Origin: Aquimonas sp041395245
Lineage (GTDB): Bacteria > Pseudomonadota > Gammaproteobacteria > Xanthomonadales > Xanthomonadaceae
Length of the DNA: 64,000 nucleotides
Direction: 5' to 3'
NCBI GenBank assembly: GCA_041395245.1
Contig: JAWLAY010000010.1
Span: 62,001-126,000 of the forward strand
The notes under the pieces were generated by a model. That model had not been told where the DNA came from, did no database searches, and worked only from the letters and a program-made list of their open reading frames with translations. Position numbers and translations under genes: made by a program. This document shows positions 27,724-36,428 of the stretch, in pieces; position 1 is the first letter of the stretch, and each line of letters begins with the position of its first letter.

Positions 27724-28275
27724 ATGGCGCTCAAAGCTACCGTGCATCGTGCCGAGTTGCAGATCAGCGATCTGGACCGACATTACTACGCCAGTCACAG
27801 TCTGACGCTGGCGCAACATCCGTCCGAGACCGATGCGCGGCTGATGGTGCGGCTGTTGGCTTTCGCCATGTATGCGCAGGAACGGCTGGAGTTCGGGCGT
27901 GGACTGAGTGCCGATGGCGAGCCTGATCTGTGGCTGAAATCACTGACTGGTGAGATCGAACATTGGATCGAGCTGGGTCAGCCGGAGGAGGCTGCGCTTC
28001 GCCGTGCCTGCGGGCGGGCGCGGCGGGTGACGCTGATCGGTTACAGCGGGCGCGCATTTGACATCTGGTGGGAGAAGAACGCCGCCGCACTGGCGCGTTG
28101 TGGCAATCTCGAAGTGATCACGTTGCCTGCGGGCACCGCCGAAGCACTGACCGGGCTGATGGCGCGGGGCATGCGTCTGCAGTGTCTGGTGCAGGAAGGC
28201 GAACTGCAGCTGATGAGCGAGACCGCGACCGTCAGTGCAACCCCCACGGTTCTGCAGGCCGCCACGCGTGGCTGA
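27724..28275 (+). CDS. yaeQ: YaeQ family protein
   Basis: A 183-residue protein matching the E. coli YaeQ family along its length: 'MALKATVHRAELQISDLDRH', 'SETDARLMVRLLAFA' and 'DLWLKSLTGEIEHWIELG' are family hallmarks. YaeQ has a PD-(D/E)XK nuclease-like fold; its role is unclear, though it was once linked to RfaH-like suppression. I chose the ATG at 27724 since the family begins here. The next gene starts inside its last codons, so both are co-translated. Confidence 0.9.
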   Translation: MALKATVHRAELQISDLDRHYYASHSLTLAQHPSETDARLMVRLLAFAMYAQERLEFGRGLSADGEPDLWLKSLTGEIEHWIELGQPEEAALRRACGRARRVTLIGYSGRAFDIWWEKNAAALARCGNLEVITLPAGTAEALTGLMARGMRLQCLVQEGELQLMSETATVSATPTVLQAATRG

Positions 28276-29455
28276 GAGCGATGCCTGCGATGTGCTGGTG
28301 ATTGGCGGTGGTGCTGCCGGCTTGTTCTGCGCGCTGACTGCCGGGCAACGCGGTCGTCGTGTGCGGGTGATCGAGCACAGCAACCGCTGCGGCAAGAAAA
28401 TCCTGATGTCGGGCGGCGGTCGCTGCAACTTCACCAATGCCGGCACACGGCCCGAGAACTTTCTCTCAGCGAACCCGCATTTCTGCCGTTCCGCGCTGGC
28501 ACGTTACCGACCAGAGCATTTCATCGCGATGGTCGAACGCCATGGCATTGCCTATCACGAGAAAGAGTTGGGCCAGTTGTTCTGCGATGAGTCGTCCAAG
28601 CAGATCGTGAAGATGCTGCTGGACGAATGCGCCGACGCCGCTGTCGAGGTGCGAACGCAGTGCGCGATCAGTGCCGTGGAGAAGACCGATCACGGCTTCC
28701 GCCTGCGCACCACGCAAGGCGTGTTCAGCGCGCCCGCACTGGTGGTCGCGACGGGCGGTCTGTCGATCCCGAGTCTGGGAGCGACTGGGTTCGGCTATAC
28801 CTTGGCAAAACAGTTCGGCCATTCGGTGCTGCCGACCCGCGCAGGTCTGGTGCCACTGACATTGACCGGTACGCACGCGGATCACTGGCGGGATCTGGCC
28901 GGTGTCGCACTGCCGGTCACCGCCACGGCGGGCAAGCAGCGTTTCAGCAACGCGATGTTGATCACCCATCGCGGCATCAGTGGGCCAGCGATCCTGCAGA
29001 TTTCGTCCTACTGGCAACCGGGCGAACCACTGAGCCTGGACTTGCTGCCTGGCGAAGACGCATTTCCGCGTCTGCAGGCACTGCGCGAGGAACGGCCAGC
29101 GGCAGAGTTGCGTAACGTGCTCGCAGAACTGTTGCCCAAGCGACTGGCGCAACGTCTGTGCGAGCACCGTTTCGAAAGTCGGCCCATGCGGCAGTTCAAC
29201 CCGAAGGCATTGCGAGAGATCGCCGAAACCCTGCAGCACTATCCACTGGTCGCCAGTGGCACCGAAGGCTATCGCACCGCCGAAGTTACCCTCGGTGGCG
29301 TCGACACCCGCGAACTGTCGTCCAGCAGCATGGAATCAAAAAGCTGTCCCGGGCTGTACTTTGTTGGCGAAGTGATGGATGTCACCGGTTGGCTTGGCGG
29401 CTACAATTTCCAGTGGGCCTGGGCGTCCGGCCATGCGGCGGGGCAGGCGGTGTAG
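28268..29455 (+). CDS. HI0933/YhiN family FAD-dependent oxidoreductase
   Basis: A 395-residue flavoprotein. The dinucleotide-binding motif VLVIGGGAAGL is close to the N-terminus, followed by 'GKKILMSGGGRCNFTNA', which is typical of the HI0933/BaiN/YhiN family, and by a C-terminal FAD motif with 'GLYFVGEVMDVTGWLGGYN'. The reaction is not established for most members. The GTG at 28268 was chosen, since it lies just before the Rossmann motif and overlaps the yaeQ stop by 8 bases. Confidence 0.9.
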   Translation: MAESDACDVLVIGGGAAGLFCALTAGQRGRRVRVIEHSNRCGKKILMSGGGRCNFTNAGTRPENFLSANPHFCRSALARYRPEHFIAMVERHGIAYHEKELGQLFCDESSKQIVKMLLDECADAAVEVRTQCAISAVEKTDHGFRLRTTQGVFSAPALVVATGGLSIPSLGATGFGYTLAKQFGHSVLPTRAGLVPLTLTGTHADHWRDLAGVALPVTATAGKQRFSNAMLITHRGISGPAILQISSYWQPGEPLSLDLLPGEDAFPRLQALREERPAAELRNVLAELLPKRLAQRLCEHRFESRPMRQFNPKALREIAETLQHYPLVASGTEGYRTAEVTLGGVDTRELSSSSMESKSCPGLYFVGEVMDVTGWLGGYNFQWAWASGHAAGQAV

Positions 29456-29578
29456 TCCTGCACTTGCGTTTGCGGGTCCGTCCACGGGCGCACCGGGGTG
29501 TGTGCGTTACCGGATGACAAGAGCGCCGTCATGCTTCGGGCACAATACGCGGCCTGTTCTCCCTGATGTGAAGTCCTG

Positions 29579-31561
29579 ATGCGTATTCGTTCGATGGTGG
29601 ATGCAGTGGCGCGCACGATGTTTGCGGCCAGCATGGGTGTGAGTGCCGTGGTGTCGGCGCAGAGTTTGCCGGTGCTGGGGGACATCGATCCGCAAACGCC
29701 CGCGTGCAAGGACTTCTACCGCCATGCCAATGGGCGCTGGCTGACGTCGACGCCGATTCCGGAAACCGAGGCTTCGGTCGGTTTGCTGGAGATGCAGACG
29801 CAGTTGGCTGATGCGCAGTTGCAGGCGCTGCTTGCGGCATCGCCGCAGACTGCGGTGGGTGCGCTGTATGCGGGGGCGCTGAATCAGGCGGCCATCGATC
29901 AGGTGGGATTGAGCGATTTGCAGCCTTGGTTTGCGCGCATCGACAAGCTCAAGCGCAGCAAGGATGTGACCAAATTGATCGCCGATTGGCATGCGGCGGG
30001 TGTGCCAGTGCTGTTCAATCTGGGAACCACCCTCGTGCCGGGGCAGGCGGGCGTGGGCATGGTGCATGTGACACAGGCGGGACTTGGCTTGCCGGATCGC
30101 GACTACTACCTGCGCGAGGACGCCCAAGTGGTGCAGATTCGCGCCGCCTATCGCGCCTATATCGAGCGCTTGCTGGGTTTGGCGGGTGATGCGAATCCGG
30201 CGGCAAATTCGGCGCTGGTGCTGCAGGTGGAAACCGATCTGGCGCGTGCGTCCTTGTCGCTGGCGCAGTTGGCCGATCCGGCCAATGCCACGCGCCTATT
30301 GCCGCTCAAGCAACTGGATCGCACCTATCCGAACCTGGGTTTCAAGGCCTTGATGCGGACGCTGGGTGCGCGCGATGTGGAGCAGGTGTCGGCCCCGCAC
30401 AGCAGTTATTTGGCGGCCTTGGATCAGAAGTTGACGAGCTTGCCGATCAACTCTTGGAAGGCCTGGTTCCGCTTTCATTTGATGCACCGTGCCGCGCCCT
30501 ATCTGGGCGGTGTGTATGCGCAGGCCTACGACGAATTGTTCCGTCAGATGCTGTCTGGCGAGGCCGCGCAGACGCCGGAACAGCGCGCGGTGGCCATCGT
30601 TCGGCGGGTGTTGGCAGCAGAGCTGGCGGCCACGTATGCGGCAGCGCAGGTGGATTCGGCCCGCACGGCGGCCGCGCAGGCCTTGGTAGACGGCGCGCTG
30701 GAACAGTATCGGCAGGCCATCGGTAAGGCGATCTGGCTGGGCGAGCCTGCGCGTGCCGAGGCGTTGAAAAAGCTCGATGTGCTACGGGTGGAGATCGGCG
30801 GTCCGGCGATGCCATCACGAGCGCTGCCGATGCCCGATCCGCAACGTCTGATCGGCAGCCTGATGGCGATTGCCAAAGCCGAGCAGGCGCAACGCTGGCG
30901 TGCCGACGCCACACCCGCTGCATGGCCCATTCCGGCGACCAGCCCGTTGCCGTTCTATGTGGTGGAAGAGAACCGCTTGCTGATTCCTGCCGGTGCCTTG
31001 CAGTCGCCGTTGTTTGATCCGGCGGCAGACTTGTCCGCGCAATGGGGCGGATTGGGTGCGTTGATCGCACGTGAGTTGATGCATGCGGTGGACGGCAAGG
31101 GCGCAACGATCAATGCCAAGGGCGAGGCGGTCGCGTGGTGGCAGACCTCCGATGCCGATGCCTTCGTGCTGCGTGTGCGCCCGCTGATCGCGCAATACGG
31201 TGCGTTCGAAGTGTTGCCGGGCTTTGCCCTTGATGGCGATGCCACCTTGTACGAGAACATTGCGGATCTGGGCGGATTGCAGATCGCCTGGGCGGCGTTT
31301 GTGGCGTCGGGTGGCGAGTCTGGACCGGTTGTGCAGGGCAGCAGCGCAGCGCAGCGATTCTTTCTGAGCTGGGCGCAGGTGTGGAAGCAGAACAGCCGTG
31401 AGGCGGCGGCGCGCTTGAATGCGCTGGGCTTGGCGACCGCGCCGAATGCCTTCCGGGTCAATGGACCGCTGGCGCATCACAACGGTTTTTCCAGCGTATA
31501 CCGCTGTCATGAAGGCAGTGAAATGCGTTTGCCGGAAGCAGCTCGCGCCACCGTCTGGTAA
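29579..31561 (+). CDS. M13 peptidase-like protein lacking the zinc motif
   Basis: A 660-residue secreted paralogue of the M13 peptidase at 22126, with a signal peptide (cleavage near VSAQS) and full-length similarity, for example 'DPQTPACKDFYRHANGRWL' at the N-terminus. The zinc motif is changed: RELMH (31070-31084) replaces HExxH, so the first His ligand is lost. The NAYYNP substrate loop is also absent ('PFYVVEENRLLIP'), while ENIADLGG is kept. The frame is open throughout, so the protein is likely made, but as a pseudoenzyme or with another function. It precedes rimO and follows the flavoprotein gene. Confidence 0.85.
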   Translation: MRIRSMVDAVARTMFAASMGVSAVVSAQSLPVLGDIDPQTPACKDFYRHANGRWLTSTPIPETEASVGLLEMQTQLADAQLQALLAASPQTAVGALYAGALNQAAIDQVGLSDLQPWFARIDKLKRSKDVTKLIADWHAAGVPVLFNLGTTLVPGQAGVGMVHVTQAGLGLPDRDYYLREDAQVVQIRAAYRAYIERLLGLAGDANPAANSALVLQVETDLARASLSLAQLADPANATRLLPLKQLDRTYPNLGFKALMRTLGARDVEQVSAPHSSYLAALDQKLTSLPINSWKAWFRFHLMHRAAPYLGGVYAQAYDELFRQMLSGEAAQTPEQRAVAIVRRVLAAELAATYAAAQVDSARTAAAQALVDGALEQYRQAIGKAIWLGEPARAEALKKLDVLRVEIGGPAMPSRALPMPDPQRLIGSLMAIAKAEQAQRWRADATPAAWPIPATSPLPFYVVEENRLLIPAGALQSPLFDPAADLSAQWGGLGALIARELMHAVDGKGATINAKGEAVAWWQTSDADAFVLRVRPLIAQYGAFEVLPGFALDGDATLYENIADLGGLQIAWAAFVASGGESGPVVQGSSAAQRFFLSWAQVWKQNSREAAARLNALGLATAPNAFRVNGPLAHHNGFSSVYRCHEGSEMRLPEAARATVW

Positions 31562-31566
31562 GCGAG

Positions 31567-31597
31567 TTCGGACAGGTGGCGGCCTGCGGCTTACAAT
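31567..31597 (+). promoter_or_regulatory. Weak candidate promoter for rimO
   Basis: TTCGGA (31567-31572) and TACAAT (31592-31597) are 19 nt apart and the -10-like box ends 27 nt before the rimO ATG. Only the -10 box is good. Confidence 0.35.
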
Positions 31598-31624
31598 CCG
31601 CAGCCGCTTCCCACCGCTATCGCC

Positions 31625-32974
31625 ATGTCCAAGTCCAATCCCCGTGTCGGCTTCGTCAGTCTGGGTTGCCCCAAAGCACTGGTGGACTCCGAACGCATCC
31701 TCACCCAGTTGCGGATCGAAGGCTACGAAATCGTGCCGACTTACGATGCGGCCGATGTCGTGGTGGTGAATACCTGCGGCTTCATTGATTCGGCGGTCGA
31801 TGAATCGCTGGACGCCATCGGTGAGGCGCTGGCCGAAAATGGCCGGGTGATCGTAACTGGCTGTCTGGGCAAACGCCCGGATGAGATCCGTCAGGCCCAT
31901 CCGGAAGTGCTGTCGATTTCCGGTCCGCAGGACTATGCGTCGGTGATGCAGGCAGTGCATGCGGTCGTGCCGCCAAAACACGATCCATTCATCGATCTGG
32001 TGCCGGACTACGGTCTTAAGCTGACCCCGAAGCACTACGCCTATCTGAAGATTTCCGAAGGCTGCAATCACCGCTGCAGCTTCTGCATCATCCCGAGCAT
32101 GCGTGGCGATCTGGTCAGTCGTCCGGTTGACGAGGTCTTGCGCGAGGCCGAGAAGCTGGCGCGTGGCGGCGTGCGCGAATTGCTGGTGGTATCGCAGGAC
32201 ACCTCGGCCTATGGCGTTGATGTGAAGTACGCCGAGCGTCAGTGGCGCGACAAGAGCTATGCCACGCGTATGAAGAGTTTGTGCGAAGGCTTGTCCGAAT
32301 TGGGCCTGTGGACGCGCTTGCACTATGTCTATCCGTATCCGCATGTCGATGAGGTCATCCCGCTGATGGCCGAGGGCAAGTTGTTGCCCTATCTCGACGT
32401 GCCGTTCCAGCACGCCAGTCCGCGCATACTCAAGCTTATGAAGCGTCCCGGCGCGGTCGACAAGACGCTGGAGCGTATCCAGCGCTGGCGTGAAATCTGC
32501 CCCGAGCTGGCGATTCGCAGCACCTTCATCGTCGGCTTTCCGGGCGAGACCGAGGACGACTTCGAGGAACTGCTGGACTTCCTTGATGAGGCGCAACTGG
32601 ATCGCGTCGGTGCTTTCGCTTATTCGCCGGTGGAGGGTGCATCGGCCAACGATTTGCCGGGTGCGGTGCCGGAAGAGGTCAAGGCTGAACGCCTGGAACG
32701 TTTCATGGCGCGCCAAGCCGAGATCAGCGAGCAACGCCTGGCCGCCAAGGTCGGCAGCGTGCAGCCGGTATTGATCGATTTGCTGGATGGCGAACTAGCC
32801 ATTGGCCGTTCCCGCTTCGATGCGCCAGAAATCGACGGCCTAGTGCAGATTCAGGACGGCGAGGTGGCTGGCTTGAAGCCCGGCGATATCGTCGACGTGC
32901 ACATCATGGGCAACGACGAGCACGACCTGTTCGGGCTGGTTGACGTCGACGAGGATGAGTTCGGCGACCACTGA
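31625..32974 (+). CDS. rimO: Ribosomal protein S12 methylthiotransferase
   Basis: A 449-residue radical SAM enzyme that adds a methylthio group to Asp89 of ribosomal protein S12. The N-terminal cluster ligands are Cys15, Cys51 and Cys80, and the radical SAM motif CNHRCSFC holds Cys147, Cys151 and Cys154. 'SLGCPKALVDSE' and 'SEGCNHRCSFCIIPSMRG' are diagnostic of RimO rather than MiaB. A TRAM domain ends the protein (about residues 375-440). A DUF3025 gene follows 2 bp later. MiaB, its tRNA-modifying paralogue, lies at 38242. Confidence 0.97.
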   Translation: MSKSNPRVGFVSLGCPKALVDSERILTQLRIEGYEIVPTYDAADVVVVNTCGFIDSAVDESLDAIGEALAENGRVIVTGCLGKRPDEIRQAHPEVLSISGPQDYASVMQAVHAVVPPKHDPFIDLVPDYGLKLTPKHYAYLKISEGCNHRCSFCIIPSMRGDLVSRPVDEVLREAEKLARGGVRELLVVSQDTSAYGVDVKYAERQWRDKSYATRMKSLCEGLSELGLWTRLHYVYPYPHVDEVIPLMAEGKLLPYLDVPFQHASPRILKLMKRPGAVDKTLERIQRWREICPELAIRSTFIVGFPGETEDDFEELLDFLDEAQLDRVGAFAYSPVEGASANDLPGAVPEEVKAERLERFMARQAEISEQRLAAKVGSVQPVLIDLLDGELAIGRSRFDAPEIDGLVQIQDGEVAGLKPGDIVDVHIMGNDEHDLFGLVDVDEDEFGDH

Positions 32975-32976
32975 GC

Positions 32977-33828
32977 ATGGCTAAACGGCGATTCATCGCC
33001 CCTGATCGCAGGGACGTCCCGGAAGCCGTGTTCCAGCATCCGGCGTTCGCGCCGTATGCCGCGCAGGCTGATTTTCTGTGCGGCGGCGAATGGCCCTCCG
33101 TCGCGATGCTCAACGCGCGTGCGCAAGGCCTGCGTCACGCACACACACAAGGCCTGATGCGATTTGTGCGGCAGGACAGCGAATTGCTGGCCGATGGCAT
33201 GCACTACGAGGATCGCATTTACGCGCACAGCGAGATTCCTACCCGCGCCATGAACTGGCATGACCTGCTGAACGCGGTGATCTGGCTGCGCTGGTCGCGC
33301 ATGAAGTCGGCGCTCAATCGTCGTCAGGTCGACGATATCGTGAAGGTCGGACCACGCCAGCGCACCCGGGCGCAATGCGCGCTGACCCATTTCGACGAAG
33401 CGGGTGTGGCCGTGCGGATCAGCGATGACATCGCGCTGGCGCATTGGGACGCGCACGAATGGCCGCTGCTGGCACGCCGACTGCGGACCCACCCCACGGG
33501 TTGTGGCGTCATCGTCTTCGGGCATGCGGTGCTGGAGCACGCGCTCGATCCGTCCAGACTGCTGGTCGGCAAGGCATTGCTGGTGCGCGCGGAGGATTCA
33601 CTGGCGTCCGACGAGTGGATGGCATCGATTGCCGAGCGTATCGCTTGCGGCGACGCCTTGAACGATCCGCTGGAGCTGCGTCCCTTGCCGTTGGCGGTCT
33701 TGCCCGGCTGGCATGCGCAATCCACCGAGGACGCGTTTCTGCACACGGCGCCGTGTTTCCAGCCCTTGCGCCAAGGGCGCCATTATCCGCCGCCCTTGGC
33801 GTTCACCGCAGCGCTCAGTGAGCGTTGA
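32977..33828 (+). CDS. DUF3025 domain protein
   Basis: A 283-residue protein recognised as DUF3025 by 'YEDRIYAHSEIPTRAMNWHD', 'LLNAVIWLRWSRMKSALN' and 'LAVLPGWH'. The many conserved His and Trp residues suggest a metal site, but no function is known to me. It starts 2 bp after the rimO stop, so it is likely co-translated with rimO. Its 3' end overlaps by 14 bp the 3' end of the convergent antiporter gene. Confidence 0.8.
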   Translation: MAKRRFIAPDRRDVPEAVFQHPAFAPYAAQADFLCGGEWPSVAMLNARAQGLRHAHTQGLMRFVRQDSELLADGMHYEDRIYAHSEIPTRAMNWHDLLNAVIWLRWSRMKSALNRRQVDDIVKVGPRQRTRAQCALTHFDEAGVAVRISDDIALAHWDAHEWPLLARRLRTHPTGCGVIVFGHAVLEHALDPSRLLVGKALLVRAEDSLASDEWMASIAERIACGDALNDPLELRPLPLAVLPGWHAQSTEDAFLHTAPCFQPLRQGRHYPPPLAFTAALSER

Positions 33829-34787
33829 ATTGGGTGATCAGCAGATAGGCGTTGTACGCCACGTAGGCCAGAACCAGTATTCCACCCTCGAAGCGGTTGA
33901 TGCGCGCGGGGCCACGAAAACCGTAGCCGAATACGAACAGGATGGCCGTGAAGGCGAGCATGGTCAGCATGTCGCGCTGGAAGATATCCGGCTCTGCGCT
34001 GATTGGCCGGATGGCCCCGGCAATCCCGACCACGGCCAGTGTGTTGAAGAGGTTCGATCCGAGCACATTGCCCAGGGCGATGTCGTGTTCGCCGCGTTTG
34101 ACGGCGATCAGCGATGACGCCAGCTCGGGTAACGAGGTGCCAATGGCGACAACCGTCAAGCCGATCACCAGATCGCTGACCCCGAACGCCGTGGCGATCT
34201 CGACCGCGCCCCAGACCAGGATGCGCGAACTCAGGATCAGCATGACGAGGCCGATCAGCAGCCAGAAAATTGCGTGACGCAAAGGAATCGGATGGCTGCG
34301 CAGCTCTTCCGCTGTTTCGTCGCCCAGCGCATCGGGTGCCTTGCGCATTCCTTGCCAGATGGACCATCCCATGACCAGGCCAAACACACCCAGCAGCAGC
34401 CATGACTCACTGCGCGCAATAGTGCCGTCCTGCACTTGCCACGCGGCAAGCAAGGTCACCAGCAGCAGTATCGGCAGCTCCTTGCGCAGCACATTGGAGT
34501 GCACCGCGATGGGTGTGATCAGGGCAGTGACACCGAGTATCAAACCGATGTTGCCGATGTTGGACCCATAGGCATTGCCCAGCGCAATACCGGGATTGCC
34601 TTGCGCGGCGGACAGTACGAAACCACCAATTCGGGAGCCGAGGTACCGAGCCAACCACCACCATGCCGATCAGCAATGGTGGCATGTTGAGATGGCCCGC
34701 GACAGCGGCGGCCCCATGTACGAAACGATCGGCGCTCCAGATCAACAGAGCGAAGCCGATCAGCAAGGCGACGCTGGCAAGCAACAT
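33815..34787 (-). pseudogene. Calcium/sodium antiporter (YrbG-like), two apparent 1-nt deletions
   Basis: This would be a 324-residue, ten-helix cation exchanger of the CaCA family. The first frame (from ATG 34787) covers helix 1 and up to 'PPLLIGMVVVG'. Then about eleven codons giving the conserved 'GTSAPE' motif of alpha-repeat 1 are in a second frame, and the rest, starting with 'LSAAQGNPGIALGNAYGSN', is in a third. Single missing bases near 34649 and 34618 restore one frame. The second alpha-repeat ('GTSLPELASSL', 'GNVLGSNLFN') is intact. All else looks functional, so sequence error is as likely as decay. Confidence 0.8.
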
Positions 34788-35013
34788 GAACACGGTCCGC
34801 GGCAATGGCGGCGTAGTGTGGCGAACGACAGCGTATCCGGCTAGCGCGGCGGCTATCGCGTGGTTGTCATCAGAGCCGTTTGTGCGTGTGCTGACGGCCT
34901 CGCGGTGGAAGCGGCGACCGGTTTTGCGCTGGTTTCGAGAAACCTTCTGCAGGTAACGGGATTTGTAGCGGTTTTTCTTGCAATTGGCGCATGGCTGCGG
35001 CTGAATTGCGCGC
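34788..35013. other. Divergent intergenic region, antiporter and amidase
   Basis: About 225 bp between two divergent genes. A longer open frame on the minus strand continues the antiporter upstream but has no signal or domain. I see no clear promoter, though TTGCAA lies near 34979 on the plus strand. Because the flanking genes both carry apparent deletions, the sequence here may itself be imperfect. Confidence 0.4.
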
Positions 35014-36335
35014 ATGTCTTGAAACTCCGCCATCGCCGCTACGCGTCGTCCTGATGGCTTGGCGTTGACCTGCTGGTGCAGCGCTGACGCGGCGGAAGTA
35101 CGGGATCTGCGCGTCTGGGCCAGTCCGGAATCGACCCGCGTCGTGCTCGATCTCAGTGCTGCGGTCGATTATGTTGTTCCCCTGACCGGCCCTGATCGTC
35201 TGGTGTTGATCTGCAGGCCTCGTCCCTGGCGAGCGGGTTTCGTCAACAAGATGTCGCCAAAGGCGCATTGCGTCAGGTGCGCACTGGCAAGCAGGGCGAG
35301 CGTGACTTGCGAATCGTGCTTGATCTGAACGACACAGCACGACCGAAGTCGTTTCTGCTGCCGCCCGCCGAGGGGCATGGACATCGACTGGTGATTGATC
35401 TGCCGACGGCGGCTGCCACGACACCGGCGGTGGCGCGAACGGTCCAGCAGGCGGTGCACGCGGTGGATCGTGATGTGATCATCGCCATCGACGCCGGGCA
35501 TGGCGGTGAAGACCCTGGCGCCATGGGGCCAGGCGGCTCACGTGAGAAGAACATCACTTTGGCGGTGGCGCGAGAACTGGCGCGTCAAATCAATGCAGAG
35601 CGCGGCTTTCGCGCCGTGCTGATCCGCGATGGCGACTATTTCATCCCGCTGGAACAGCGCTATCGCCGCGCGCGGGATGCGCAGGCGGATCTGTTCGTCA
35701 GCATCCATGCCGATGCCTTCCATCGTCAGACGGCATCGGGTTCTTCCGTCTACGTATTGTCGACCCGTGGTGCGACCAATGAGGCCTCGCGCTGGTTGGC
35801 CGCGCGCGAAAATGCCTCCGATCTGGTGGGTGGCGTGAAGCTGGATGACAAGGACGACACCTTGGCGGCCGTGCTGCTGGATCTGGCCCAGAGTGCCACC
35901 ATGAAGGCGTCGGACGATGTCGCCAACTATGTGTTGTCGGCGATGAAGCGTGTCGGCAAGACGCACAAGCCGGACGTCGAGCGCGCCAACTTCGTCGTTC
36001 TGCGTTCGCCGGATGTGCCGTCGATGCTGATCGAGACGGCATTCATCAGCAATCCCGGCGAAGAGCGCAAGCTCAACGACCCGGCGCATCGGCAGCGGCT
36101 GGCGGCAGCCATCGTCAATGGCGTGAAGGACTACTTCAATCTGCAACCCCCGCCGGGAAGTTGGCTGGCCTCGAATGCGCGTCCGCGTGCCCGGCAGCAC
36201 ATCGTCTCGCGCGGTGAAACCCTTAGCCACATCGCCAGCCAGCATGGCATCAGCCTGTCCGCTCTGCGCTCGGCCAACCGGCTGCGTGGCGATGTGGTGA
36301 AAGTCGGCGACCGTCTGCAGATTCCGGGTGCCTGA
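35014..36335 (+). CDS. N-acetylmuramoyl-L-alanine amidase (AMIN, Amidase_3, LysM), frameshifted 5' part
   Basis: A cell-division amidase that cuts the bond between peptide and glycan in the periplasm. The open frame from about 35211 holds the end of the AMIN domain, the zinc amidase (IAIDAGHGGEDPGA with its His, 'FVSIHADAF', and the late 'SMLIETAFISNPGEE' Glu), and a C-terminal LysM domain ('IVSRGETLSHIASQHGIS'). Upstream, the AMIN start ('EVRDLRVWASPESTRVVLDL') is in another frame; one missing G near 35208 joins them. Up to three more missing bases (near 35019, 35040, 35061) would give a good signal peptide starting at ATG 35014. Repaired length is about 441 residues, close to AmiB of E. coli. 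mutL follows, as is common. Confidence 0.85.
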
Positions 36336-36428
36336 GCCCCGCGTTTCGCTGGCCACCCGTTCGACAGTCGCATCCAGTAAGTGCACAGGACTTATCATGC
36401 GCGTCCCTTTGATGTGGACGACACGCGC

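Noticed and set aside
30815..32734. Long open frame on the minus strand opposite the second M13 gene and rimO
   Set aside because: It spans two well-supported genes on the other strand, and its sequence is His/Arg/Gln-rich as expected for an antisense artefact.
34407..35033. Minus-strand frame upstream of the antiporter, as an extra gene
   Set aside because: Its hydrophobic part is simply the N-terminus of the frameshifted antiporter; the upstream part is in the intergenic space and has no domain.
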